Origin: a virus
Length of the DNA: 64,000 nucleotides
Strand: one strand, 5' to 3'
Virus record (IMG/VR): IMGVR_UViG_3300034104_001590
Span: 1-64,000 of that record
Shown: positions 58,039-64,000 of the stretch, piece by piece
How positions within the stretch are numbered: position 1 is the stretch's first letter
Layout of the letters: every line of letters begins with the position of its first letter
Notes under the pieces: model-generated
What the model saw: only the letters and a program-made list of their open reading frames with translations
Database searches by the model: none
Told to the model about the DNA's origin: nothing
Made by a program: the position numbers and the translations under genes

Positions 58039-58260
58039 ATGAAAATAACAATTGAATTTAAAGATGAAAATGCCGCAGAAGATGCAAAATTAGCATTAGA
58101 TGGATGGCAATATAGAGCTGCAATCTGGGAGTTAGATCAACACTTGAGGGGTGAAATTAAGTATAATGAAAAACTTTCTGGTGAAGTGATGAAAGCTTAT
58201 GAAGGTTTAAGAGATAAAATTCGAGAGATTTTATCTGATAATAACCTAACAATGGAATAG
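58039..58260 (+). CDS. Small conserved phage protein
   Basis: This 73-residue protein (KITIEFKDENAAEDAKLALDGWQYRAAIWELDQHLRGEIKY) belongs to a small family common in phages and plasmids, with the pattern GWxY(R/K)xAIWxLDxxLR. It is helical and acidic. No function is known. Confidence 0.6.
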   Translation: MKITIEFKDENAAEDAKLALDGWQYRAAIWELDQHLRGEIKYNEKLSGEVMKAYEGLRDKIREILSDNNLTME

Positions 58261-58261
58261 G

Positions 58262-58441
58262 ATGAAGAAAAAAATAAGTTCTTATCAGAAGATGAAAGAT
58301 AAGTATCAAGCACAAATAAATGAAATTACTAACGATATAATTACATTAGTAGAAGAAAAAGATTTTGTTAAAACACATCAAGTAAAAATGAAATGGCAAA
58401 CAATGATTAATATTGATAAATCTATGTGGGCTGGAAAATAA
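58262..58441 (+). CDS. Small Lys-rich protein
   Basis: This 59-residue protein starts MKKKISSYQKMKDKYQAQIN and ends MINIDKSMWAGK. It begins one base after the preceding stop and is followed 7 bases later by another small gene. Helical and basic; not recognised. Confidence 0.5.
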   Translation: MKKKISSYQKMKDKYQAQINEITNDIITLVEEKDFVKTHQVKMKWQTMINIDKSMWAGK

Positions 58442-58448
58442 AATTAAA

Positions 58449-58580
58449 ATGAAGAATAGAAAGAAACCAAATGGATTTCAAACAGTCCACGATAAATACT
58501 ACCATCGTAACACATTAAAGTTCGTTAGAAGGATAATGAAACACTTTAAATCATATAGAAACGAAGAAGATGGAAACTGA
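58449..58580 (+). CDS. Tiny basic protein
   Basis: This 43-residue protein is rich in Lys, Arg and His (MKNRKKPNGFQTVHDKYYHR, then KFVRRIMKHF). Its 3' end overlaps the next start by 11 bases. Nucleic-acid binding is possible from charge alone. Confidence 0.4.
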   Translation: MKNRKKPNGFQTVHDKYYHRNTLKFVRRIMKHFKSYRNEEDGN

Positions 58581-58875
58581 AAAGCCACAGCCTAAAGTTT
58601 ATATTGCAGATGTAGTAGTAGAAGCTAAGATACCTGGAAGAAGCACTAAAAACAAAACATACGATATAAGAACGTTTAGATTGAATCAACATCCATTTAC
58701 TATGGTTGACGGAGATATTGCGACAGAGAGGCAGAAAAAGCGGTTATATAAAGCTATATACGATAGATTCATACATAAAGGAGATTATAACGAGGTTATA
58801 TTTAAGTTAAAAGAGATAAGTAACATAAAATTTATGTCAACATTATCGTATAGGTTTGACTATGAAAAAGATTAA
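58570..58875 (+). CDS. Protein of unknown function
   Basis: This 101-residue protein has a beta-rich start (PKVYIADVVVEAKIPGRSTKNKTYDIRTF) and a helical centre (TERQKKRLYKAIYDRFIHKGDY), ending in FMSTLSYRFDYEKD. It overlaps the preceding tiny gene by 11 bases. Not recognised. Confidence 0.55.
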   Translation: METEKPQPKVYIADVVVEAKIPGRSTKNKTYDIRTFRLNQHPFTMVDGDIATERQKKRLYKAIYDRFIHKGDYNEVIFKLKEISNIKFMSTLSYRFDYEKD

Positions 58876-58899
58876 TTTTATATTTGTAAAAAGGATTCA

Positions 58900-59511
58900 A
58901 TGGAAAAACAAATTTTAAGTGTAGTAAAGTTTCAAGAAGCATTCGGAATTAAAACTCCGACACAGCCAAAGATGCTTTCAAAGAAAAGAACATTGCTTAG
59001 ACAAAGACTCTTAGAAGAAGAAGTTAAAGAACTGAGGGATGCCAAAAACATTTTAGAAGTAGCTGATGCCCTATGTGACATTATGTATATTACAATAGGA
59101 ACAGCTCACGAATACGGATTATCAGATAGATTCGTTATGCTATTCGATGAAGTTCACTCTTCTAATATGACTAAGTTCCAGGATGGGAAAGCTATCTTTA
59201 GAGAAGATGGTAAAGTAATGAAGCCAGAAACTTATAGAGAGCCCAACCTTCGACCAATCATTGAAAGAGATTTCAGTATGTATAAAAACAGCGACCTAGC
59301 TAAAGAGATAGCCGAGATAGAAGCTAAGAAGACATCTGAGCTCATAAAGACAAAGATTAAATCAAAGCTTAACATATTTGATAAGTTCATTTTCTGGTTA
59401 TATAATAAGTTGGAATTGAACCTAAGCAAGAAAGTTGAAGTAATATATCCTCAGAGAGTTCACGATGATATTACAATCAGGATATACGATCAAGATCATT
59501 GCATAAGGTAA
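58900..59511 (+). CDS. MazG-like nucleotide pyrophosphohydrolase with C-terminal extension
   Basis: This 203-residue protein has the all-alpha NTP pyrophosphohydrolase pattern in its first ~120 residues. It includes LRQRLLEEEVKELRDAKN near residue 34 (E-E-E-x-x-E metal ligands) and EVADALCDIMYITIGTAHEYGL near residue 57 (D-A-x-x-D). The FDEVHSSNMTKF...REDGKV phrase follows. Phage enzymes of this type hydrolyse NTPs or dampen the host stringent response. The last ~80 residues form a separate helical and beta extension of unknown role. Confidence 0.8.
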   Translation: MEKQILSVVKFQEAFGIKTPTQPKMLSKKRTLLRQRLLEEEVKELRDAKNILEVADALCDIMYITIGTAHEYGLSDRFVMLFDEVHSSNMTKFQDGKAIFREDGKVMKPETYREPNLRPIIERDFSMYKNSDLAKEIAEIEAKKTSELIKTKIKSKLNIFDKFIFWLYNKLELNLSKKVEVIYPQRVHDDITIRIYDQDHCIR

Positions 59512-59879
59512 ATAAATATGGTAATAAAAAGATTGAGTCAAATAATTTAAAGTTTGATTCAAAGTTGGAGTTCTTCTGTTACGGACTTCTAACTGCGGCA
59601 GAAATTAAATTCGACTTTCAAGAAAAAATAACACTTATAGATAAGTTCACCTATAATGATGAGAAAATAAGGGCAACAACAATAGTAGTAGATTTCGTGT
59701 TACATTTAAAAGGAAGAACAGTCTACTTAGATACAAAGGGTTTACCTACGCCTGTGTCGATACTTAAATATAAGATGCTTAAACATCACTTGAAAGATGA
59801 ATTATTTACTGATGTAGTTTGGGTTAGGACTCAGAAAGAAACTCGTGAATATGTAAATAGTTTAATTAAAGAAAAGTAA
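59499..59879 (+). CDS. DUF1064-family endonuclease (PD-(D/E)XK fold)
   Basis: This 126-residue protein begins with a TTG codon, overlapping the previous gene by 13 bases; no ATG is available before the conserved NKYGNKK motif. It has KFDSKLEFFCYGLL near residue 20 (catalytic-helix Glu), VVDFVLHL near residue 66 (D), and VYLDTKG near residue 76 (D-x-K). These match DUF1064 enzymes, which are related to Holliday-junction or repair nucleases. Resolution of recombination intermediates is likely. Confidence 0.75.
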   Translation: MHKVNKYGNKKIESNNLKFDSKLEFFCYGLLTAAEIKFDFQEKITLIDKFTYNDEKIRATTIVVDFVLHLKGRTVYLDTKGLPTPVSILKYKMLKHHLKDELFTDVVWVRTQKETREYVNSLIKEK

Positions 59880-59880
59880 A

Positions 59881-60294
59881 ATGAACATTAACAAAGTAAT
59901 TTTGGCTGGGCGAGTAGGCACAGTAGAAGTAAAAGAATTTGCAACTGGAAAAATAATAGTCCAGATTAGTTTAGCTACAACAGATGGCTATAAGAAAAAT
60001 GATGAATGGGTTAACACAACTGAATGGCATAGACTTATCTTTGCTATGCCTAATTTAGCAGAGAAAGCTAAATCAATTGGTAAAGGTGATGTAATTTATG
60101 TTGAAGGATCTATTAACACAAACGAATGGACAACTAAGGAAGGAGAAAAGAAACAAATCAAAGAAATTTCTTGCACTTCCTTTAAAACATTCGCTAAAGC
60201 AAAAGGAGAACCTAAGGAATTTAATCAACCTAAGACAACAGTAAGTCAATCAATATCTAAACCAGCTGTTGAGGATGATAACATTCCATTTTGA
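59881..60294 (+). CDS. ssb: Single-stranded DNA-binding protein
   Basis: This 137-residue protein has the SSB oligonucleotide-binding fold: NKVILAGRVGTV, then VQISLATTDGY, the WVNTTEWHRLIF strand near residue 41, and GDVIYVEGSINTNEW near residue 70. It ends with the acidic tail DDNIPF, the usual partner-binding tip. It protects single strands and recruits repair proteins. It is followed by an intrinsic terminator and so ends the operon. Confidence 0.93.
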   Translation: MNINKVILAGRVGTVEVKEFATGKIIVQISLATTDGYKKNDEWVNTTEWHRLIFAMPNLAEKAKSIGKGDVIYVEGSINTNEWTTKEGEKKQIKEISCTSFKTFAKAKGEPKEFNQPKTTVSQSISKPAVEDDNIPF

Positions 60295-60310
60295 TAACTA
60301 ATTAATTAAC

Positions 60311-60338
60311 AGGGAGTTAATAGCTCCCTTTTTATTTT
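60311..60338 (+). terminator. Intrinsic terminator after ssb
   Basis: Stem AGGGAG/CTCCCT (60311-60316 with 60324-60329, 7-base loop) is followed by a T-rich tract. It lies 16 bases after the ssb stop. Confidence 0.85.
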
Positions 60339-60341
60339 ATT

Positions 60342-60533
60342 ATGAAAGACTTTTTATCATATATGCTATCTTGGATTAGTCAGAACTTGGCTATTCCATT
60401 CTGGACAATAGGACACATACACTTAGGTCTTAACATCTACGAAGATGTATATGAGATAATTGCTTCAGCAGGAATGAACATACTCGTTGGTATTGGATTC
60501 ATAAACGATTACATAAAACAAAAAAATGGATAA
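60342..60533 (+). CDS. Small membrane-associated protein
   Basis: This 63-residue protein has two hydrophobic segments (SYMLSWISQNLAIPFWTIGHIHL and IIASAGMNILVGIGFIND). It starts just after the ssb terminator, so it is expressed by read-through or an unseen promoter. It overlaps the next gene by 8 bases. It could be an early envelope protein or part of lysis. Uncertain. Confidence 0.5.
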   Translation: MKDFLSYMLSWISQNLAIPFWTIGHIHLGLNIYEDVYEIIASAGMNILVGIGFINDYIKQKNG

Positions 60534-60759
60534 GTATACATTAGATATTACACCACAAGATATTGGTGAAATGATTGAGATGATTAGAGTTCAGTATCTT
60601 AGAATACACGCTGAACCTTTTGCTCAAAAAATAAAAGTAAAAGAGAAATTACTTCTCACTACCGAAGAAGGTAGAGGGCCTCACGGAATCCTCCTACTTA
60701 AAAAAGTAAATGATACGTTTAAAAACGTTAGAGTGAAACTATTGGTAGAGATTGATTAA
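60526..60759 (+). CDS. Small protein of unknown function
   Basis: This 77-residue protein (YTLDITPQDIGEMIEMIRVQYLRIHAE, then PHGILLLKKVNDTFKNVRVKLLVEID) has a helix-beta layout. It ends in a 4-base convergent overlap with the minus-strand gene at 60756. Not recognised. Confidence 0.5.
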   Translation: MDKYTLDITPQDIGEMIEMIRVQYLRIHAEPFAQKIKVKEKLLLTTEEGRGPHGILLLKKVNDTFKNVRVKLLVEID

Positions 60760-60893
60760 CGGCCTTGACCGATATTTCTCTTCTTATAAAGCTTAGAAGT
60801 TTTAATCTTGCTAGTTTTTTTCTTAGCGTGAACACCTGGTCTTTTTTTCTTAGGTGTTTCTAATTTACCAATTGTAGATACTTGTTTTGCCAT
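60756..60893 (-). CDS. Small Lys/Arg-rich phage protein
   Basis: This 45-residue protein starts MAKQVSTIGKLETPKKKRPG and continues with lysine-rich VHAKKKTSKIKTSK. I recall it as a conserved small gene of Bacteroidota and marine phages. Its start overlaps the preceding stop by one base. It ends the leftward lysis operon. Confidence 0.6.
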   Translation of the reverse strand: MAKQVSTIGKLETPKKKRPGVHAKKKTSKIKTSKLYKKRNIGQGR

Positions 60894-61174
60894 TAGTTAA
60901 AGAATTGTCTTTTCTTATCTGCTCGATTCTTTGATTGAGATTGTTTCTTAGTTTTAGTCTTTGAAACATGGGCTTCATCCATACCATCTCCATTACCGTG
61001 CGTTCCCTTGTCTCTATTCAAAGCCTGTAATGCAGCTCTGTATTTCTTACGAGAAGGAGTAGAATGATACTCAGTATTATAAGCATCTTTCTTCTTCTTT
61101 GCATCTGGATTATCTTGGTAGTATTTAGCACTCTTAGATTTACCAGTCTTAGTACCAGCTAATCTATTTCTCAT
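60893..61174 (-). CDS. Small basic phage protein
   Basis: This 93-residue protein has an ordered series: RLAGTKTGKSKSAKYYQDNP, then YNTEYHSTPSRKKYRAALQALNRDKG, and GNGDGMDEAHVS. The family is widely found in phages near lysis or capsid genes and has no known function. It is strongly basic. It overlaps both neighbours by 1-4 bases. Confidence 0.6.
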   Translation of the reverse strand: MRNRLAGTKTGKSKSAKYYQDNPDAKKKKDAYNTEYHSTPSRKKYRAALQALNRDKGTHGNGDGMDEAHVSKTKTKKQSQSKNRADKKRQFFN

Positions 61175-61485
61175 TTTCTTCTTCTAAAGTTTCTAGAAAA
61201 GATTTTAACAACCTTGTTGCCAATAGCTCTCAATACATTATTCTCAGCTTGAACTTCAGCTTTGATCTCCCCATTCTCCTCAGTTACTACAACATCAAGT
61301 TTGTCAGTATCTAAAGTAAATTCTTTCTTAGTCTCATCTTTCTTTACAGATGCTCTAACTTTCTTAGTCTTAACCTCTGAATCTACATTCTTCCCTTCTT
61401 TCTTTACTTTAACGCTAGCTTTCTTAGTTTTAACTTCTACTTCGAAGTCTTCAACTTTCTTTTTTCTACCCATTTTATTGTTCAT
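61171..61485 (-). CDS. Lys-rich protein with short repeats
   Basis: This 104-residue protein contains repeats of a K-T-K-K-(A/V)-x-(A/V)-x-V-K-K type (three in the first half), then a beta-rich acidic part and a basic end (IFSRNFRRRK). A second start, ATG at 61473 (MGRKKKVEDF), is equally plausible and avoids an 11-base overlap with the endolysin gene. Function unknown. Confidence 0.5.
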   Translation of the reverse strand: MNNKMGRKKKVEDFEVEVKTKKASVKVKKEGKNVDSEVKTKKVRASVKKDETKKEFTLDTDKLDVVVTEENGEIKAEVQAENNVLRAIGNKVVKIFSRNFRRRK

Positions 61486-61993
61486 TAGTTGTTACTACTC
61501 CTTTAGGTTCTAATTTAACCTTTCTTACATTTGCAGGTTGTGCCACCTTCCAAGCTGTTCTACGTGCCTGGTTTAATCTTGACTTAGCAATACGTGAAAC
61601 ACTTACAGAATTGTTTTGGTTTCCACCTAATACATGATAATGTGTATTGTCTTCACCTACGTAAATTCCTACGTGACCTCCACCATTTCTTTTAAAAGTC
61701 AATATATCACCTAGCATTGGCTCATCTACCTTATTGCCATACTTATTCCAGTTCAATGCCCATAGCGGTCTTTCAACTACTTGTAGACCTTGAGCGTGAC
61801 AGCAATAAGCTACAAACAATCCACACCAAGGAATCTCATCATTGGTATAAACATTCTTCAATCCTGTAGCTTCAGCCCATCCAAGAATAACAGGGTTATG
61901 TGTAGGCCCTACAAACTCCTTAACGCCTAAATGCTTTACAGCTTCCACTAATAACTTAGGAGCTTTCTCTTCCTTTAACCAAGCGTAACTCAT
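61475..61993 (-). CDS. Endolysin, CHAP/TIGR02594-type peptidoglycan amidase
   Basis: This 172-residue protein has the pattern of cysteine-type cell-wall amidases: AVKHLGVKEFVGPTHNPVI near residue 18, the nucleophile Cys in IPWCGLFVAYC near residue 57, a GDILTF strand, the catalytic His in GGHVGIYVG near residue 105, and LGGNQNNSVSVS near residue 122. It cleaves peptidoglycan at lysis. It is next to the holin genes, overlapping the downstream end of the small membrane gene. Confidence 0.85.
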   Translation of the reverse strand: MSYAWLKEEKAPKLLVEAVKHLGVKEFVGPTHNPVILGWAEATGLKNVYTNDEIPWCGLFVAYCCHAQGLQVVERPLWALNWNKYGNKVDEPMLGDILTFKRNGGGHVGIYVGEDNTHYHVLGGNQNNSVSVSRIAKSRLNQARRTAWKVAQPANVRKVKLEPKGVVTTNEQ

Positions 61994-62217
61994 TTGTCTT
62001 CTGATTTAGAATCATCAACTGTTAATTGAGATACTGTAGCTATTGTAGCACTAACTGTTGCAACGTAAGTAGCTGTAGTAATCAATGCGGCTGGCAGTGC
62101 CACTGGTGCTGCTATAATTGCTCCTGCTACTGCTCCAGCAATGATAGCCCATCTTTGTGCTCTCTTCCAAAATTTAGGAGTCTTAGCATTCCATCTTTCT
62201 TTAAGTGTTTTTTCCAT
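61990..62217 (-). CDS. Small Ala-rich membrane protein, holin-like
   Basis: The start was set at ATG 62217 (MEKTLKERWNAK), giving 75 residues; a start at 62241 is also possible. A basic N-terminus is followed by a hydrophobic Ala/Ile-rich segment (WAIIAGAVAGAIIAAPVALPAALITTATYVATV) that would span the membrane once or twice. It lies between the phage holin and endolysin genes. It may be a second holin or a spanin-like partner. Confidence 0.55.
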   Translation of the reverse strand: MEKTLKERWNAKTPKFWKRAQRWAIIAGAVAGAIIAAPVALPAALITTATYVATVSATIATVSQLTVDDSKSEDK

Positions 62218-62746
62218 TTTTATTTGGTGTTTTAGGTTCATCCTTTACAAACTTAGCTAAATAATTTAAAACTGGTATATATTCTGACCAACCTAATCTC
62301 TTGAAATTCTCTAAGTTAGATGCAAATAAATTAAGAATAACATAGTTGTAGAACAATCCATGCATCCATTCATATACATTAAAGTTATATCCTAATACAC
62401 TTACCCCTTTTAAATTTAGGGCTAATGCGTGAGATACTCCGATCATTATCATATAAACAAATAACTTCAACCATCCCTTGCCAAATAACTCAGAATCAAA
62501 TTTCTTGCCTTCTTTTCTAGAAGCAGTAAGACCAGTATAGAATTCAAGTATAAACAAAACAAGAATGCATATACCTACTACAGCTTCTATTCCAAAAATC
62601 AGATTGAAATAATAACCAATACTTGCTAAACAACCACTAAATCCTAGACCAGCTAGAGCAATTTTAGGGTGAAATGTACTATTCATAAAATGGGGTAAAT
62701 CTTCATACCCTGCTGTCATTACAAATCTAGTAAGTATTGATTTCAT
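62201..62746 (-). CDS. Phage holin, holin-4 type
   Basis: This 181-residue protein has several membrane segments: IALAGLGFSGCLASIGYYF, AVVGICILVLFILEFYTGLTASRKEGKKFDS (the typical turn after the second span), LFVYMIMIGVSHALALNL, and FYNYVILNLFASNLENFKRLGW. This pattern matches the phage_holin_4 family. It forms holes that let the endolysin reach the wall. It lies directly upstream of the small membrane and endolysin genes. Confidence 0.75.
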   Translation of the reverse strand: MKSILTRFVMTAGYEDLPHFMNSTFHPKIALAGLGFSGCLASIGYYFNLIFGIEAVVGICILVLFILEFYTGLTASRKEGKKFDSELFGKGWLKLFVYMIMIGVSHALALNLKGVSVLGYNFNVYEWMHGLFYNYVILNLFASNLENFKRLGWSEYIPVLNYLAKFVKDEPKTPNKNGKNT

Positions 62747-62751
62747 TTTTA

Positions 62752-63066
62752 TTATAATGTAAGATCTATAATAACTTCATATCCTTGTTGCTCATAAGCT
62801 ATTTTAGCATACTTATGGGCGGTTTCTAATGATTGTACTTCACCCTCTTCAAGATTAGCTTGATAATTTCCAATAGGAACATCAGTATAAAGTATTTTAC
62901 CTTCTGCAAATGTTTCTGAATTAGCAAATGTTGCTACTTCACCTTGAATTGTAGTACCAGAATAATCTCCTAGAAATCTAATTCTACCATAAATCTCTGC
63001 TAACTCAATATCTGTTCCTGAGATTGTAATCTTTTTTTCTGCTGTTGCTTTAATTAAAATTGCCAT
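62752..63066 (-). CDS. Small structural protein, fibre-associated
   Basis: This 104-residue beta-rich protein (MAILIKATAEKKITISGTDIELAEIYGRIRF, then an EKxxYTDVPIGNY-like segment) resembles small Bacteroidota phage proteins located between tail fibres and lysis genes. It starts with the MAILIKA pattern seen in those proteins. It may be a tail tip or decoration component. The assignment is tentative. Confidence 0.5.
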   Translation of the reverse strand: MAILIKATAEKKITISGTDIELAEIYGRIRFLGDYSGTTIQGEVATFANSETFAEGKILYTDVPIGNYQANLEEGEVQSLETAHKYAKIAYEQQGYEVIIDLTL

Positions 63067-63098
63067 AATATATATTTTTTTGTGTAAAGATAATAATT

Positions 63099-64000
63099 TT
63101 ATGCTGGTGCAATAGTTGTAATCGTACCTGAACCTCCTCTAAATTTCAATGCTCCACCTTCAACATATAATTGACCAGCATTTGCTATTGTTGTTGCTGG
63201 TATAGTTCCATTATGAAGAGTTATTGTATTAGTGGCATTTGCATCAAAATGAGTTCCTGATGTTAGTGTATTATTTGTTCTAAATACTAAATTACTATTT
63301 TGATTTACAAAAAATGATCTAGTTGTTCTATTTATATATACACTAAATGAATCACCAATATCTAAAGTTGCGCCAGTTGTTGTTGCATTTCCTATTGCAT
63401 AAGCGTGATTAATAAAATTACCTCCTGTAAAATTGAATCCTAAAGCTATGCTATATCTTCCCGTATATCCACCAAAACTAATATCTGAACCTATTGCTAT
63501 TGTTCTATCTGTTTGACCAGTTGTAGTTGATTGACCAATAACTATACATTTAGACACAGTATTAGTAGTAGTTGCAGAAGTACCAATTGCAATATTATGA
63601 TTAACTGTAGCTGATGAAACACCACCAACGCTTGCTCCATTACCAATAGCAATACCACTACCATTAGAAGCTGAACTTTTTCCAATTGCAATTGGATAAC
63701 CAGAAAAACCACTATTAACAGCAGCGCTTTCACCGATAGATACAACAGTACCATTACCGCCAGAACCTGTTGTTACAGATGATCCTGATCCTAAAACGAT
63801 ATCACCAACACCATTTATATATCCTAAATCTAAACTATTAGCACTATTTCTAATTCTAAAAGCTAAATCTGTTGTTAATGCACCTTGGGCTCTTACGTCA
63901 AGTCTAACATTTGAAGCTGGCGTTGCACCTACTCCAAGCGTTGCATTAGCATTATCCCAAAATAAAGATGCTGATTGTTGTAATACATCTCCCGTTCCTT
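63099..64000 (-). CDS. Tail fibre with YadA-head-like repeats (N-terminus beyond window)
   Basis: The frame is open from the stop at 63099 to the right edge, about 300 residues, so the true start lies outside. The repeats are of the form (I/V)-(A/V)-I-G-x-x-(A/S), for example SGIAIGNGAS, NIAIGTSAT, CIVIGQST, TIAIGSD and YSIALGFN, as in trimeric adhesin heads. The upstream part has LGVGATPASNVRLDV and a beta-rich block. The C-terminus (LKFRGGSGTITTIAP) lacks an S74 chaperone domain. A GTG inside the repeats should not be taken as the start. It is probably a receptor-binding fibre. Confidence 0.75.
   Translation of the reverse strand, partial: GTGDVLQQSASLFWDNANATLGVGATPASNVRLDVRAQGALTTDLAFRIRNSANSLDLGYINGVGDIVLGSGSSVTTGSGGNGTVVSIGESAAVNSGFSGYPIAIGKSSASNGSGIAIGNGASVGGVSSATVNHNIAIGTSATTTNTVSKCIVIGQSTTTGQTDRTIAIGSDISFGGYTGRYSIALGFNFTGGNFINHAYAIGNATTTGATLDIGDSFSVYINRTTRSFFVNQNSNLVFRTNNTLTSGTHFDANATNTITLHNGTIPATTIANAGQLYVEGGALKFRGGSGTITTIAPA

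Noticed and set aside
63099-63557. Fibre gene starting at an internal GTG (63557)
   Set aside because: The same frame stays open with the same repeats up to position 64000, so the GTG is an internal valine codon.
63542-63754. A separate 70-residue Leu/Val/Gln-rich minus-strand gene
   Set aside because: It lies out of frame within the repeat-rich fibre; the in-frame reading gives regular AIG-type repeats that continue to the window edge.
1-64000. The window being a closed circular genome
   Set aside because: The fibre frame open at the right edge does not continue sensibly into the left edge, where the first bases are the stop codon of another minus-strand gene. DNA polymerase and primase genes are also missing.

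Overview
This window reads as a large piece of the genome of a tailed bacteriophage that infects a member of the Bacteroidota, probably a flavobacterium-like host. The evidence for a phage is a terminase large subunit, portal, probable scaffold, major capsid protein, connector proteins, tail fibres, holin and endolysin, together with a DnaB helicase, SSB, Rad52-type annealing protein and nucleases. The evidence for the host group is the repeated promoter element TAnnTTTG (sometimes with an upstream TTTG), the very A/T-rich DNA, A-rich rather than Shine-Dalgarno-like ribosome sites, and an exported protein with a typical Bacteroidota signal peptide. There is no tail sheath and no obvious tape measure. 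The structural genes look like those of short-tailed (podovirus-type) phages, in an order reminiscent of crAss-like phages and other Bacteroidota podoviruses, but no DFDxD virion RNA polymerase was found. No DNA polymerase, primase or tRNA was found. The last gene runs off the right edge, so the genome is probably incomplete here.

Layout. (1) 1-33.0 kb, minus strand: the virion module, read right to left. It runs from an abundant virion protein (32.2-33.0) through portal, scaffold, major capsid protein, connector/ring proteins and a 1528-residue tail protein. Three very large probable internal (cargo) proteins follow, with a ferritin between two of them, and then Cys-rich tail fibre proteins at the left end. 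One plus-strand HNH homing endonuclease interrupts it at 23.1-23.7 kb. (2) 33.0-34.7 kb, plus strand: a small operon with a RecB-type exonuclease, behind an A/T palindrome, polypyrimidine tracts and a structured leader. (3) 34.7-42.3 kb, minus strand: three tail proteins ending in peptidase S74 chaperone domains, the terminase, three tiny lysine-rich genes, an array of three apparent promoter-terminator RNAs, and a RepL-like/HNH operon. (4) 42.3-43.6 kb: a 1.3-kb non-coding region with promoters, repeats and hairpins. (5) 43.6-60.8 kb, plus strand: the early/replication module, with many very small tightly overlapping genes, an amidoligase plus glutamine amidotransferase pair, a Rad52-type annealing protein, DnaB, a MazG-like pyrophosphohydrolase, a DUF1064 nuclease and SSB. 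(6) 60.8-64.0 kb, minus strand: lysis genes and a repeat-rich tail fibre cut by the window edge.

How the parts work together: SSB, DnaB, the Rad52-type protein, the exonuclease and the DUF1064 nuclease would support replication and recombination; TerL and portal package DNA into a capsid built from the major capsid and scaffold proteins; cargo proteins, perhaps with the ferritin, may travel inside the virion; fibres with adhesin-like repeats bind the host; holin and endolysin release progeny.

The least expected features are RNA-level. Three leaders (23.06, 33.28 and 50.51 kb) have unrelated sequences but the same design: promoter, a 5' segment or hairpin loop, then an intrinsic terminator whose loop is complementary to that 5' segment. 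A 460-bp interval at 40.55-41.01 kb holds four TATATTTG promoters and three terminators, which looks like a tandem array of small non-coding RNA genes. A ferritin with an intact ferroxidase centre inside the virion module is the other strong observation. All functions are read from sequence by eye; no database or folding software was run.
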